From Odoribacter sp. (GTDB lineage: Bacteria > Bacteroidota > Bacteroidia > Bacteroidales > Muribaculaceae): a stretch of DNA of 64,000 nucleotides. The notes under the pieces were generated by a model, which did no database searches, was not told the DNA's origin, and saw only the letters and a list, made by a program, of their open reading frames with translations. Below are positions 46,702 through 57,063 of this stretch, one piece after another. Each line of letters opens with the position of its first letter. The first letter of the stretch is position 1. A program made the position numbers and the translations under genes. The stretch is from positions 24,982-88,981 of the forward strand of contig JAMPHZ010000008.1 in the NCBI GenBank assembly GCA_023663145.1. Reading direction: 5' to 3'.

Positions 46702-47700
46702 TCATTCTGCCTTACCTGCGCTACCGAGCACGTTTACGATTTTGTGACGGTAGAGTTTTTCCATATTGTCGCGGGCGGGGCCAAGATATTTACGGGGATC
46801 AAATTCTGCAGGTTTCTCAGCGAATACACGACGCACAGCGGCAGTCATGGCAAGACGGCTGTCGGAATCAATATTGATTTTGCAAACAGCGCTCTTTGCG
46901 GCTTTGCGGAGCTGTTCTTCGGGGATACCGATAGCGTCGGGAAGTTTACCACCAAACATGTTGATTGTGTCAACTTCTTCCTGAGGCACAGATGAAGAGC
47001 CGTGAAGAACAATGGGGAAACCGGGAAGTTTTTCCATCACAGCGTCAAGCACGTCGAAAGCGAGTGGGGGAGGAACGAGCTTACCTTCTTCATTACGGGT
47101 GCACTGGGCAGGAGTGAATTTGTAAGCGCCGTGTGATGTACCGATAGAGATTGCGAGCGAATCGCAGCCTGTGCGGGTGGCAAAGTCAATTACTTCTTCG
47201 GGATCGGTGTATGTGTGGTGGTCAGAAGAAACTTCATCTTCAACACCGGCGAGTACACCAAGTTCACCTTCTACAGTCACATCGAACTGGTGAGCATAGT
47301 CAACAACCTGCTTTGTGAGGGCAACGTTTTCCTCGTAGGGGAGGTGTGAACCGTCAATCATTACAGAAGAGAAACCCGAGTCAATGCAGCTTTTGCAGAG
47401 TTCGAAAGAGTCACCATGATCAAGATGGAGAACGATCTGGGGTTTTTCCCAACCGAGTTCTTTTGCATATTCAACAGCACCCTGAGCCATGTAGCGAAGG
47501 AGGGTTGCGTTGGCGTAATTGCGGGCGCCCTTAGAAACCTGAAGGATTACGGGAGATTTTTCTTCAGAAGCAGCTTTGATAATTGCCTGAAGCTGCTCCA
47601 TGTTGTTGAAGTTGAAAGCCGGGATAGCGTAACCGCCCTTGATGGCCTTGGCGAACATGTCGCGTGTGTTGACAAGACCTAATTCTTTGTAACTTACCAT
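46702..47700 (-). CDS. fba: Class II fructose-1,6-bisphosphate aldolase
   Basis: Fba cleaves fructose 1,6-bisphosphate in glycolysis and runs in reverse in gluconeogenesis. The 332-residue protein has the class II zinc-site motifs HLDHGDS and DGSHLPYEENV and the phosphate-binding region LHGSSSVPQEE. AFNFNNMEQLQAIIKAASEE near the start is typical. It is monocistronic with its own promoter and a long-stem terminator. Confidence 0.96.
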   Translation of the reverse strand: MVSYKELGLVNTRDMFAKAIKGGYAIPAFNFNNMEQLQAIIKAASEEKSPVILQVSKGARNYANATLLRYMAQGAVEYAKELGWEKPQIVLHLDHGDSFELCKSCIDSGFSSVMIDGSHLPYEENVALTKQVVDYAHQFDVTVEGELGVLAGVEDEVSSDHHTYTDPEEVIDFATRTGCDSLAISIGTSHGAYKFTPAQCTRNEEGKLVPPPLAFDVLDAVMEKLPGFPIVLHGSSSVPQEEVDTINMFGGKLPDAIGIPEEQLRKAAKSAVCKINIDSDSRLAMTAAVRRVFAEKPAEFDPRKYLGPARDNMEKLYRHKIVNVLGSAGKAE

Positions 47701-47749
47701 TTTGGAATATAATAATTTATATGTTGTAGCTATAAAACGTTTAGCACCG

Positions 47750-47757
47750 CAAAGTTA
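47750..47757 (-). promoter_or_regulatory. -7 element TAACTTTG of fba
   Basis: On the minus strand TAACTTTG followed by CGG lies 50 bases before the ATG at 47700. Confidence 0.65.
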
Positions 47758-47780
47758 GTAATTTTTTTCGACTTCAAGGC

Positions 47781-48260
47781 CTAATCCACTGAATTTTTAT
47801 GTTCAAAAAAAGCGTTGCGATCAATAATGCGCTGATTGGCCGAACCACGGAACCTCAATGAAGTATCGCGCTGTCCGATAATGAACGGTCCATCCACAAG
47901 ACAGTCAATATATTCAAGCAGTTCAATGGCGCCGGGTACGTCATACAGTTCTTCCAGGCGGAACCCGGTGTACATCCAGATTGAATATCCCATGCGCTTT
48001 ATCTCTCGTGCAAGTGGGATAAGCGCACGTGATTGATATGCGGGATCACCACCTGTAAAAGTAACATTGAAACCGGCATCGGCAATTATTTCAATCAATT
48101 CCTCTACCGTCATATCATGCCCGGCAGTGAAATCCCATGTATGGGGGTTGTGGCACCCCTGACAGTGATGATCACACCCCGCAAAATATACTGAGGTGCG
48201 CAATCCGGGGCCATCAACAGCTGTACCCTCGACAATATCGATGACTCTCAGGGGACTCAT
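47781..48260 (-). CDS. nrdG: Anaerobic ribonucleotide reductase activase
   Basis: The 159-residue radical-SAM protein has the C29-x3-C33-x2-C36 cluster motif (FAGCDHHCQGCHNPHTW) and the short fold of NrdG (VTFTGGDP, YSIWMYTGF). It generates the glycyl radical on NrdD. It overlaps the stop of nrdD by four bases on the same strand, so the two are coupled. Confidence 0.95.
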   Translation of the reverse strand: MSPLRVIDIVEGTAVDGPGLRTSVYFAGCDHHCQGCHNPHTWDFTAGHDMTVEELIEIIADAGFNVTFTGGDPAYQSRALIPLAREIKRMGYSIWMYTGFRLEELYDVPGAIELLEYIDCLVDGPFIIGQRDTSLRFRGSANQRIIDRNAFFEHKNSVD

Positions 48261-50464
48261 TCGTGCACAATCCGGTCATTCAGTTCGGCCAACTTGGCAT
48301 TATTCCAACGGTCAGTTGTGCCAACCAGATAACCTGTGATGCGTTGCAGACGGTCTATATTATGTGAATGACAGCAGGGGCACTCCGAGAGCTCCTTTGC
48401 CGCGTCTTCATAACCGCAATCCATGCAGCGGTTCCGGTTATGGTTTACCGAGCAATATCCGATGTTATAGCGGTCCATCAGATCTACGATGTCAGCAATA
48501 GCTTCGGGGTTATGCGTAGCATCGCCATCAATTTCAACATAAAATATATGACCACCACGGGTAAGTTCGTGATATGGAGCCTCAATCTCAGCCTTGTGAC
48601 GAGGTGAGCAATGGTAATATACAGGCACGTGATTAGAGTTAGTGTAATAGATCTTGTCGGTAATTCCGGGTATAATACCGAATGATTTACGATCCTTGGC
48701 AGTAAATTTACCCGAAAGCCCTTCGGCAGGTGTGGCAAGAATTGAGAAGTTATGGTTGTATCTTTCAGAAAACTCATTGGCTCGCGAACGCATATGGGAG
48801 ACTATGCGGAGACCAAGTTTCTGAGCATCGTCACTTTCGCCGTGGTGTTTTCCGGTCAGAGCCACAAGACACTCGGCCAGTCCAATGAATCCGATACCAA
48901 GAGTGCCATGGTTTATAACAGGTTCAATAGTATCAGTAGATTTCAGTTTTTCAGAACCGTTCCAAAGTTTCGACATCACTAGAGGGAACTGCTTTACAAG
49001 GGCCGTCTTCTGAAAGTCGAAGCGGTCACATAGCTGCCGCGCAGCAATTTCAAGCACGCGGTCAAGCTCTTTAAAGAATTTTGCCACACGCTCCTCGGTA
49101 TCCTGAATATTCATACACTCGATAGCGATACGCACTATATTAATGGTTGTAAAGCTGAGGTTACCACGCCCGATCGAGGTTTTCTCACCAAAGCGGTCTT
49201 CGAAGACACGTGTGCGGCAACCCATCGTGGCTATTTCATATTGATAGCGATGAGGATCATCGGGGCGCCATTTCTCATGTTGATTGAATGAGGCGTCAAG
49301 ATTAACAAAATTTGGGAAGAAGCGCCGGGCAGTCACTTTGCAGGCAAGTTTATATAGATCATAATTAGGATCGCCCGGAAGATAGCTCACACCTCGTTTC
49401 TTTTTCCATATCTGAATGGGGAATATAGCAGTAGCTCCATTACCCACGCCCTCATATGTTGATTTCAATAGTTCACGAATTATGCAGCGTCCCTCGGCAG
49501 ATGTATCAGTACCGTAATTTATAGAGCTGAATACTACCTGATTTCCACCGCGGGAATGTATCGTATTCATGTTGTGGATAAAGGCTTCCATAGCCTGATG
49601 AACTCGGCTCACGGTGCGGTTGATTGCGTGTGTAAGCACACGGTCACGACCGGTCAGCCCTTCGAGGTCATGTTTTTCATAATCTTTAATATCCACATCA
49701 TAGAGATCGGAGAAGTCCTCACCATAGAGGTTCTCGAGGTTCTTCACCTCTTCCTTAAAGGATGCCCTTACAAAAGGCGCGAGGTAAAAATCAAACGCCG
49801 GGATTGCCTGGCCACCGTGCATCTCGTTCTGGGCAGTCTCAAGGGAAATGCAGGCAATCACACTGGCGGTCTCGATTCGCTTTGCAGGACGTGACTCGCC
49901 ATGGCCGGCAATGAATCCGTGCTGAAGGATGCGGTCAAGGGGATGCTGCACACATGTAAGGCTTTTTGTGGGATAATAGTCCTTGTCATGAATATGAAGA
50001 TATCCGTTACGGACTGCATCACGGGCTTCTTCGCTAAGAAGGTAATCATCAACAAATGGCTTTGTAGTCTCTGAAGCGAATTTCATCATCATGCCTGCCG
50101 GAGAATCAGTATTCATATTTGCATTCTCTCGCGTGATGTCATTGTTCTTGGCCTCGATGATTTCATGAAACATGTCGCGGGTTTTTGCCTTACGGGCTAT
50201 GCTGCGTTGGTCCCGATAAGCGATATAGCGCTTGGCCACCTCTTTCCGAGGACTCTTCATGAGCTCGATCTCGACCATATCCTGTATCTGCTCCACAGTC
50301 ATTCGCTCCTGCCCTTGCGATCCAATTCGACAAGATATTTTGTTTATCAGCGACTCGTCCTCGCCCAATTCAGTGGCGAGCATGGCTTTGCGTATGGCAG
50401 CCTTTATCTTCTCTTCGTTATAGCCGACTATGCGACCATCGCGCTTGACTACTGTCTGTATCAT
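48257..50464 (-). CDS. nrdD: Anaerobic ribonucleoside-triphosphate reductase
   Basis: NrdD makes deoxyribonucleotides without oxygen. The 735-residue protein begins at ATG 50464 (MIQTVVKRDGRIVGYNEEKI) with an ATP-cone of about 90 residues. The catalytic barrel follows, and the C-terminal zinc site CMDCG / CPCC comes shortly before the glycyl-radical loop RITGYLVGTTDRW (Gly near 711). A frame extending seven codons upstream is not needed. NrdG follows directly. Its presence fits an obligate or facultative anaerobe. Confidence 0.96.
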   Translation of the reverse strand: MIQTVVKRDGRIVGYNEEKIKAAIRKAMLATELGEDESLINKISCRIGSQGQERMTVEQIQDMVEIELMKSPRKEVAKRYIAYRDQRSIARKAKTRDMFHEIIEAKNNDITRENANMNTDSPAGMMMKFASETTKPFVDDYLLSEEARDAVRNGYLHIHDKDYYPTKSLTCVQHPLDRILQHGFIAGHGESRPAKRIETASVIACISLETAQNEMHGGQAIPAFDFYLAPFVRASFKEEVKNLENLYGEDFSDLYDVDIKDYEKHDLEGLTGRDRVLTHAINRTVSRVHQAMEAFIHNMNTIHSRGGNQVVFSSINYGTDTSAEGRCIIRELLKSTYEGVGNGATAIFPIQIWKKKRGVSYLPGDPNYDLYKLACKVTARRFFPNFVNLDASFNQHEKWRPDDPHRYQYEIATMGCRTRVFEDRFGEKTSIGRGNLSFTTINIVRIAIECMNIQDTEERVAKFFKELDRVLEIAARQLCDRFDFQKTALVKQFPLVMSKLWNGSEKLKSTDTIEPVINHGTLGIGFIGLAECLVALTGKHHGESDDAQKLGLRIVSHMRSRANEFSERYNHNFSILATPAEGLSGKFTAKDRKSFGIIPGITDKIYYTNSNHVPVYYHCSPRHKAEIEAPYHELTRGGHIFYVEIDGDATHNPEAIADIVDLMDRYNIGYCSVNHNRNRCMDCGYEDAAKELSECPCCHSHNIDRLQRITGYLVGTTDRWNNAKLAELNDRIVHE

Positions 50465-50497
50465 GATTCGGATTAGTTGTATCAATTATTAATGGTG

Positions 50498-50505
50498 CAA
50501 AGCTA
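50498..50505 (-). promoter_or_regulatory. -7 element TAGCTTTG of nrdD
   Basis: On the minus strand TAGCTTTG followed by CA lies 34 bases before the ATG at 50464. A GGATTA/TAATCC pair flanks it (around 50470-50515), possibly an operator but short. Confidence 0.6.
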
Positions 50506-50639
50506 CTAATTAATCCGTAAATCAGCAAATAATTCTATTGTAAATTTTTATTTTGGAAAACTTTTCTATAGTTTAAAAATCATAAATCACTAAATACATG
50601 AATATTAACAAACTGTTTTGGGAAACTTCAACAATACAA

Positions 50640-52343
50640 TCACTTCGCTGAAATTCCTTTTTTGTGAAGCTGATCATAATCATAAGTTCTAAGACCGGCA
50701 GCTTCAAGAGCCACCCCTTCGTTATAATCATTCAGATAACGACGGGGCAGATCACGATAAGACGCATTGACCAACGACTTGGAATAATCAACATCGGAGG
50801 TCTTTACACCGGCAAGATCAAGCAATGTATGATATGCGACATCATTCGATGCCACATTAAATCGGGCGTGCTTGCGTGCCAGATCTGATTTATCAGAATA
50901 CAAGGCGTCGAATTCACGAGAGGTCCAAAGAATCATCGGGACATGAATCTGATAATAAGTCGGCACCGGAGATGCATGCAAGAAGCGGTTACGGTTATCA
51001 TCGAATATATCTTCTCCATGATCACTCAGATATACCAATGCAGCCGGACATTCAAGAGACTCTAGAGTAGATATTACTGAATCAAGCACCGCATCTGTAT
51101 ACCTTATGGTATTATCATATGAATTAATCAACTGCGGGCGGTTATCACGGTTAGCCGATGTCTTGTTATCGGGCATAAAGACTTCAAAATCCGGAGTATA
51201 ACGGTCGGTGTAATTAAAGTGTGAACCATAAGTATGCAATACCACAAATAATTTTGCACCTGAAGAATTCTTTATAAAATCCTTAAGCCGTGGTAACAAC
51301 TCCATGTCATAATGATGCATGCCGTCATCATTTAGGAACTCCATGACCTGAGCCTCACGGGCAAAGAAATCAATGAAAGAGTGGTTGCGCGACTGATTGG
51401 ATATGAATGCTGTGTTATATCCCGCTTGATTAAATGCCGACAGGATGCCTTTTGTATAACAAATGGAATCATTGAATGTCTCGACCGATAAAGGCGACAT
51501 AATCAATGGCACGCTTTTGTGCGTAGTGTTGCTCTGACTGAGCACGTTGCCATAGAATACAACTGATGATCTTTTCGAAAGGCGCGGATTAGTTTGACGG
51601 TCATAACCTGCAAGCTGCCAGTTATCGGCCCTTGAAGTCTCACCTATGACAAGCACATACACTTCCTTGAGGCCGGTAGGCCGGGACGACCGGGCATGAT
51701 GGTCATACGCAGCCGATGTTTTGTAATAGTTATTTGTAGCAATTGTGCGCTGAACCGCTGTAACAGTATTACTGAACACATTAAAAGGAAACACATCGCG
51801 CAACAATTCAAATCTTGGCACAAATAAATAAGCCGCCACCATTGCCACAAGCCCGGCAACAGTAACATAAATACCGGCACGACGCGCATACAAAAGAGCG
51901 TCGGATGATGCACGACTGCGCCGCCATATCAGCACGACTGCCCATATAACCGGCACAAGATAAAGCACAATCACCGTGATGATGGCCAATGACAGGTTAC
52001 CTAACAATTCAGTAGCCTCACTCACATTAGTGGTGACAAGATTCAGGAACATATCGACGGCTATAATAGACTCGCCATACAGGTAAAGAAGAACTACCTG
52101 AAACGCCGCATAGAACACAAACGGGAACATGAAAAGCACAGTCCGACCGACGTTACGCGACAAACTCACAAGCAGTAGATAAATGCCTGCCGGCAGCAAT
52201 ATATTGACAACTTTCTCTAACCAGTTGCTGTAATCGGTTATGTCAAGAATTATATTGGGAATGACAAGTACGCATGGTATCGCCCACATCAACACTGTTG
52301 ACGAAAACAGGTGCTCGAATATTCTTTTATTAAAATGCTTCAT
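50640..52343 (-). CDS. Phosphoethanolamine transferase, EptA-like
   Basis: The 567-residue membrane enzyme has five N-terminal helices (about 18-36, 46-61, 70-90, 118-140, 157-175) and a periplasmic alkaline-phosphatase-fold domain. The nucleophile is T236 in VIGETSRADNW and the metal site includes YLSDHGED. The layout matches EptA/CptA lipid A or core phosphoethanolamine transferases; the acceptor here is inferred to be lipid A or another envelope glycan. In E. coli such modification gives polymyxin resistance. Its start overlaps the preceding outer-membrane barrel gene by 14 bases, so the two are co-translated. Confidence 0.88.
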   Translation of the reverse strand: MKHFNKRIFEHLFSSTVLMWAIPCVLVIPNIILDITDYSNWLEKVVNILLPAGIYLLLVSLSRNVGRTVLFMFPFVFYAAFQVVLLYLYGESIIAVDMFLNLVTTNVSEATELLGNLSLAIITVIVLYLVPVIWAVVLIWRRSRASSDALLYARRAGIYVTVAGLVAMVAAYLFVPRFELLRDVFPFNVFSNTVTAVQRTIATNNYYKTSAAYDHHARSSRPTGLKEVYVLVIGETSRADNWQLAGYDRQTNPRLSKRSSVVFYGNVLSQSNTTHKSVPLIMSPLSVETFNDSICYTKGILSAFNQAGYNTAFISNQSRNHSFIDFFAREAQVMEFLNDDGMHHYDMELLPRLKDFIKNSSGAKLFVVLHTYGSHFNYTDRYTPDFEVFMPDNKTSANRDNRPQLINSYDNTIRYTDAVLDSVISTLESLECPAALVYLSDHGEDIFDDNRNRFLHASPVPTYYQIHVPMILWTSREFDALYSDKSDLARKHARFNVASNDVAYHTLLDLAGVKTSDVDYSKSLVNASYRDLPRRYLNDYNEGVALEAAGLRTYDYDQLHKKGISAK

Positions 52344-53517
52344 TTATGTTAAATATAATACCACATTGATGGCGGCCGAATCCAAGGTCGACCCTCACAT
52401 TCATGCGCTGTTTGAACTCCCAGCGGTATCCTATGCCATAGTTTGGCAACAGCTGATGAAAATTTATATTTTTGAAATCGGGGAATACAGAAGCCAGACC
52501 GCCCCATACGACCAATCCATTGCGACGCCAGACATGCTGACGTATTTCCACACAAATGTCGATTTCGTTTTTATCGCGATATCGACCTTCGAAATACCCC
52601 CGCATGTTATAGCTTCCACCAATATAGGATAACATACCCCACGGAGTATCGCCCCATGTAAGACGGGAGTGAAGCTGCATGGCCAAAGTAGCATCTCGCC
52701 AAAGATGTGTATACCATGCAGCTGTAAATTCATTCACGCTATAACCATGGCGGTTACCAAGCCAAGTGCCATTGAATGTCTGGTCAAGGCTGAGATATAC
52801 ACCCCGTTCAGCGTCAGTAGTACAATCCCGGGTATCATATTTAAGCGTGACACCTAAGCCATAACTGAACATGCGGTTAGGGAGGCCTTCCCATAGCCAT
52901 GGTTTCTCAAAATCGCGGGCATTGACATAATTGAATGTAGCCATTGGACCTATATAGAAATGCCTGCCGAAGCGACGCGTGAACTCCACGACAGCCTCGG
53001 ATGCAAGGTATTTATAACGTGATTCATTCTCATCATCGGAACATTGCGCATAGCCGATCCCCCAAAAGTCGGTATCAATCGAAGAGAATGAAACTTTGTA
53101 ATTAAGCCGGTACACGTCTTTTGGAGAGATGTGTTCACCTGTTACCGAAGCCTCAAAATGGGCAGCAGTGGTCGCATCAAACTTTATAGATATATTTGAC
53201 GGCGGCACAAGTGTATCAGATGGATTGGTAGAATATAAGCCCGCAGCAACCAGACCTATGCCGAATTTCGAATCGCTTGAATAATGTGGACCTCCGATGA
53301 AACTGAAATTTACATGTTTTGTAGGATAAACCTTGTTGGATTCATTAAAATAATTGATTATACGCTTGATCAGACCCGGCCGAGGAGTCGCAGATACAGA
53401 ATCGGTGATTACAGCAGAGTCACTGCAGATGCTGTCGGGTGCCTGAATTCCGGCATTGGCTGAGCATATGGCTGAGAACGCCATCACCATAAATATAATC
53501 TGATTTTTATTAAGCAT
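52330..53517 (-). CDS. BamA/TamA-like outer-membrane barrel without POTRA domains
   Basis: The product has about 395 residues from ATG 53517 (MLNKNQIIFMVMAFSAICSA signal peptide; the frame is open 25 codons further into the divergent promoter region). It is predicted to be nearly all beta after residue 60. LKYDTRDCTTDAERGVYLSL is the strand/turn signature of the Omp85 barrel, and YIGGSYNMRGYFEGRYRDKN recalls the VRGF/Y loop of that family. No POTRA domains fit into the short N-terminus. Its job is unknown. The 3' end overlaps the phosphoethanolamine transferase gene, suggesting a shared envelope function. Confidence 0.72.
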   Translation of the reverse strand: MLNKNQIIFMVMAFSAICSANAGIQAPDSICSDSAVITDSVSATPRPGLIKRIINYFNESNKVYPTKHVNFSFIGGPHYSSDSKFGIGLVAAGLYSTNPSDTLVPPSNISIKFDATTAAHFEASVTGEHISPKDVYRLNYKVSFSSIDTDFWGIGYAQCSDDENESRYKYLASEAVVEFTRRFGRHFYIGPMATFNYVNARDFEKPWLWEGLPNRMFSYGLGVTLKYDTRDCTTDAERGVYLSLDQTFNGTWLGNRHGYSVNEFTAAWYTHLWRDATLAMQLHSRLTWGDTPWGMLSYIGGSYNMRGYFEGRYRDKNEIDICVEIRQHVWRRNGLVVWGGLASVFPDFKNINFHQLLPNYGIGYRWEFKQRMNVRVDLGFGRHQCGIIFNINEAF

Positions 53518-53532
53518 AATGAAAAGACTTTG

Positions 53533-53562
53533 CAAATGTAACAAAAAAATGTAGTAACTTTG
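53533..53562. promoter_or_regulatory. Overlapping divergent promoters
   Basis: A minus-strand -7 box TACATTTG (53540-53533) serves the barrel gene. A plus-strand -7 box TAACTTTG (53555-53562) lies only 14 bases away and serves menD. The two promoters must share or exclude polymerase, so their activity is probably linked. Confidence 0.65.
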
Positions 53563-53581
53563 TTTACTAAAATTAAAAAAA

Positions 53582-55219
53582 ATGATGAACACCGATAAAA
53601 AAGTGTGTCGTATAATAGCCGAAATCTTGCATCAGGCAGGCATAGAGCACGTGGTCATATCGCCGGGCACGCGCAATGCCCCTCTCATAACAGCTATGAC
53701 TGCCAGGAAAGATCTCACAGTGCATGCTGTCGTAGACGAACGCATGGCGGCTTTTATCGCCACAGGTATGTCACACCGAAGCGGCAAACCTGTTGCGTTG
53801 GTGTGTACTTCGGGTACAGCCCCCCTCGATTACGGGCCTGCTGTCGCCGAAGCCTATTACCGCCACATCCCATTGGTGGTCATCACTGCTGACAGGCCGG
53901 CAGACACAATCGACAAGTTGCGCGGACAGACTATCCATCAACCAGGAATTTATCGGAATTACATCTGTAAGGAGATAGATGTACCATGCCATGATTACGA
54001 CAATATTTTGGGCATGGTACCCCAAATGTTTGATGCCGAAGGCCCGATACATATAAACGTTCAGCTTGAAGAGCCTTTAGGATATGTAGAAGAATTTAAC
54101 GATGTTTTTCCTGACTATCAGATATCCAGACGCCCCGAAAGACATCAATCACTAAAGGAGGTGCTGCACGATGCATTTCAAGGAAGCAATACATTAGTGG
54201 TGATCGGACACGATTTCCATGGCTCCACCTTGCCCCGACAAGCAGTTGAACTCCTTAACAGTATGCCGGGGGTTGTGGTAATGGCTGAAGCGACCGCCGG
54301 AATAAAAGGATTTCGCAGTACAGATATAACGGCGATATTGACAGTTGCCAAGGATCATCTGCCCGCCTATCTGATCACTATAGGAGGCGCGTTGGTAGCA
54401 CAAAGCCTTACGTCATGGGCAATGGCCATCCCAGGTTTAAAACACATAAGTGTGAGCACTGAAGAATATCCCATTGACACCTACGGTTGTCTTACCGGAA
54501 CCATAAAACTGACGCCTGAAGAGTTCGGAAGACAGCTACTGCTTGATTTCAACAGCCCCAAAAAGGATACCGGCTCTCCATTTAAGAAATATTGGGAAAA
54601 TCTGATTTCAGAAAGTCATGCGCTATTAGACGAATATCTCTCGGAAGCTCCTTGGGGGCAATGGGTTGCTATGGATTATATATTCAGACATGCTCCAGGT
54701 TGCGACCTGCACTTGAGTAATGGCATGACTGTGCGTTACGCCCAGGGGCTCATAGGCGACGGAATACACTCCTTAACCGCCAACAGAGGGGTAAGCGGCA
54801 TTGACGGTTCAACATCGACAGCCATAGGCGCTGCTGTAGTATCACCGATCCCGACATGGCTGATCACCGGAGACATGAGTTTCCAATACGACATGGGAGC
54901 ACTGGCATGCAACTTCATACCACCTGACTTCAAAATAATTGTGATAAACAACAATGGCGGCGGTATATTCAGATTTATAAAGAACACCCGCGGGCTGCCG
55001 ATGACCGAAAAATATCTGGCGGGAGTAACAAATGTACCCGTAAAAGGACTTGCCGCAGCATTCGGATTCAATTATTTCAAAGCATCGTCAAAGGATGAAT
55101 TGAAGCGTAGTTTCAATGATTTCGCCGGATCTCATCGTGCGATTCTCGAAATTATAACGGATTCAACCATTGACAACACTATATTTCACGAATATTTAAA
55201 AAAGCTGAAAACAATATGA
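53582..55219 (+). CDS. menD: SEPHCHC synthase, menaquinone synthesis
   Basis: MenD joins 2-oxoglutarate-derived succinic semialdehyde to isochorismate using thiamine diphosphate. The 545-residue protein has the family N-terminus ([20 protein letters not shown]), the conserved Glu in [32 protein letters not shown] and the ThDP/Mg site [10 protein letters not shown]. An adjacent second Met is an alternative start. It opens the menD-menB-menC-menE run. Confidence 0.95.
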   Translation: MMNTDKKVCRIIAEILHQAGIEHVVISPGTRNAPLITAMTARKDLTVHAVVDERMAAFIATGMSHRSGKPVALVCTSGTAPLDYGPAVAEAYYRHIPLVVITADRPADTIDKLRGQTIHQPGIYRNYICKEIDVPCHDYDNILGMVPQMFDAEGPIHINVQLEEPLGYVEEFNDVFPDYQISRRPERHQSLKEVLHDAFQGSNTLVVIGHDFHGSTLPRQAVELLNSMPGVVVMAEATAGIKGFRSTDITAILTVAKDHLPAYLITIGGALVAQSLTSWAMAIPGLKHISVSTEEYPIDTYGCLTGTIKLTPEEFGRQLLLDFNSPKKDTGSPFKKYWENLISESHALLDEYLSEAPWGQWVAMDYIFRHAPGCDLHLSNGMTVRYAQGLIGDGIHSLTANRGVSGIDGSTSTAIGAAVVSPIPTWLITGDMSFQYDMGALACNFIPPDFKIIVINNNGGGIFRFIKNTRGLPMTEKYLAGVTNVPVKGLAAAFGFNYFKASSKDELKRSFNDFAGSHRAILEIITDSTIDNTIFHEYLKKLKTI

Positions 55220-56040
55220 CTAATCGAGAATGGACACCTATCAAGCATTATGAAGATATCCTCTTCGAATTTTTTGAAGGTATAGCAAAAATCACCATCA
55301 ACAGACCGGAAGTATACAATGCATTCCGCCCCCTGACCAATTTTGAGATGCTTGATGCATTCAACTACTGCCGCGACCATAAGGAAATAAAGGTCGTGGT
55401 ACTCACGGGAGCAGGTGACAAAGCGTTCTGCTCGGGTGGCGACCAACATTACAAGACCCGTGGAGGATATCGTGATGAAGACGGCACACCACGGCTCAAT
55501 GTACTTGAGCTCCATAAAACGATACAGTCATTAACCAAGCCTGTGATAGCCATGGTAAACGGCTATGCGATAGGTGGCGGCAATGTACTACAGGTTATAT
55601 GTGACCTGACCATAGCATCAGAGAATGCTCGTTTCGGGCAGACAGGGCCTAAAGTGGGAAGTTTTGATGCCGGATTCGGTTCATCTTACCTTGCAAGATG
55701 CGTCGGTCAAAAGAAAGCCCGCGAGATTTGGTACCTGTGCCGTCAGTACACAGCGGAAGAAGCTCTCGAGATGGGCATGATAAACAAGGTAGTCCCATTT
55801 GACAAGCTTGAAGACGAGGTAGTTGAATGGTGCAAGACCATTATGTTACGCAGCCCGTTTGCGATACGCATGATAAAACGCGCACTCAATGCAGAACTAA
55901 ACGGCCAACATGGTCTAATGGAATTTGCCGGTGACGCAACTTTGATGTATTACCTTATGGATGAAGCTCAAGAAGGTAAAAATGCATTTCTTGAAAAGCG
56001 CGATCCTGATTTTGACCAGTTCCCTCAATTTCCAGGTTAA
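55216..56040 (+). CDS. menB: 1,4-dihydroxy-2-naphthoyl-CoA synthase
   Basis: The 274-residue crotonase-fold enzyme closes the naphthoquinone ring. It shows [30 protein letters not shown], and the [20 protein letters not shown] loop that marks MenB. It overlaps menD by four bases. Confidence 0.96.
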   Translation: MTNREWTPIKHYEDILFEFFEGIAKITINRPEVYNAFRPLTNFEMLDAFNYCRDHKEIKVVVLTGAGDKAFCSGGDQHYKTRGGYRDEDGTPRLNVLELHKTIQSLTKPVIAMVNGYAIGGGNVLQVICDLTIASENARFGQTGPKVGSFDAGFGSSYLARCVGQKKAREIWYLCRQYTAEEALEMGMINKVVPFDKLEDEVVEWCKTIMLRSPFAIRMIKRALNAELNGQHGLMEFAGDATLMYYLMDEAQEGKNAFLEKRDPDFDQFPQFPG

Positions 56041-56043
56041 GTC

Positions 56044-57063
56044 ATGAAAGCTGAATGGGCTTCTTACTCCCTTGATTTCAAGTTCCTTGCCCGCACATCG
56101 CGCGAGAGCATGACGAGCAAGGAAACTTTTTTCGTGCGTATCTACGACTCCGATGGAAAGTGCGGGGTGGGGGAATGCTCACTTTTCAGAGGCCTGAGCG
56201 CCGAAGACAGCCCTCACTATACCCAAATGCTCAGCGAGGCATGCAACAATGTTCCATCAACGCCTGCAATCAGTTCGATACGATTCGGATTCGAAACTGC
56301 CATGATCAACGCCGGTATCACACATGTGCCCGAAACGCCATTTATGAATGGCGAACAAGGCATACCGATCAACGGCCTGGTGTGGATGGGCTCAAAGGAA
56401 GAAATGAGGATGCGCATTGATGAAAAACTCAATGCCGGTTTCAAGGTTCTGAAAATGAAGATCGGGGGTATTGACTTCGAACGCGAGATAGAGCTTTTGA
56501 AGTATGTGCGCAGACGATACAGCCCCGACTCTTTGGAATTACGGCTTGATGCAAACGGCAGTTTCAATCCTACAAATGCCCTTGAAAGATTGAAACGTCT
56601 AAGCGATTTCTCGATACACTCTATAGAACAGCCGATAAAGGCCGGACAGTATGCTGAAATGGCTCATTTGTGCCGTGTCTCACCGATTGACATCGCTCTT
56701 GATGAAGAACTCATCGGCATGCCCGAACTTGCCAAAATAGAAAAAATACTTGATACAATCAAGCCACAATATATAATACTCAAGCCTGCACTATGCGGCG
56801 GATTGAGCGGCGCCGACATGTGGGCAGACGAAGCTGAGCGGCGTGGTATAGGCTGGTGGGCCACATCTGCGTTAGAATCCAATATAGGACTGCTGGCTAT
56901 AACAAGGTGGACTGCCATGCGAGGAGTAACTATGCCTCAAGGTCTCGGCACCGGGCAGCTTTATAACAATAACATTCCTTCGGGCCTGGAATTAAGAGGT
57001 CAATACCTATATCACAATCCAGGTGTCACCTTAACCATACCACCATTGCAATGGCAACATTGA
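56044..57063 (+). CDS. menC: o-Succinylbenzoate synthase
   Basis: The 339-residue enolase-superfamily enzyme has the acid/base lysines in LKMKIGG and LKPALCGG, and metal ligands in LRLDANGSF and IALDEELIG. It dehydrates SHCHC to o-succinylbenzoate. It follows menB by three bases and overlaps menE by 13. Confidence 0.93.
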   Translation: MKAEWASYSLDFKFLARTSRESMTSKETFFVRIYDSDGKCGVGECSLFRGLSAEDSPHYTQMLSEACNNVPSTPAISSIRFGFETAMINAGITHVPETPFMNGEQGIPINGLVWMGSKEEMRMRIDEKLNAGFKVLKMKIGGIDFEREIELLKYVRRRYSPDSLELRLDANGSFNPTNALERLKRLSDFSIHSIEQPIKAGQYAEMAHLCRVSPIDIALDEELIGMPELAKIEKILDTIKPQYIILKPALCGGLSGADMWADEAERRGIGWWATSALESNIGLLAITRWTAMRGVTMPQGLGTGQLYNNNIPSGLELRGQYLYHNPGVTLTIPPLQWQH

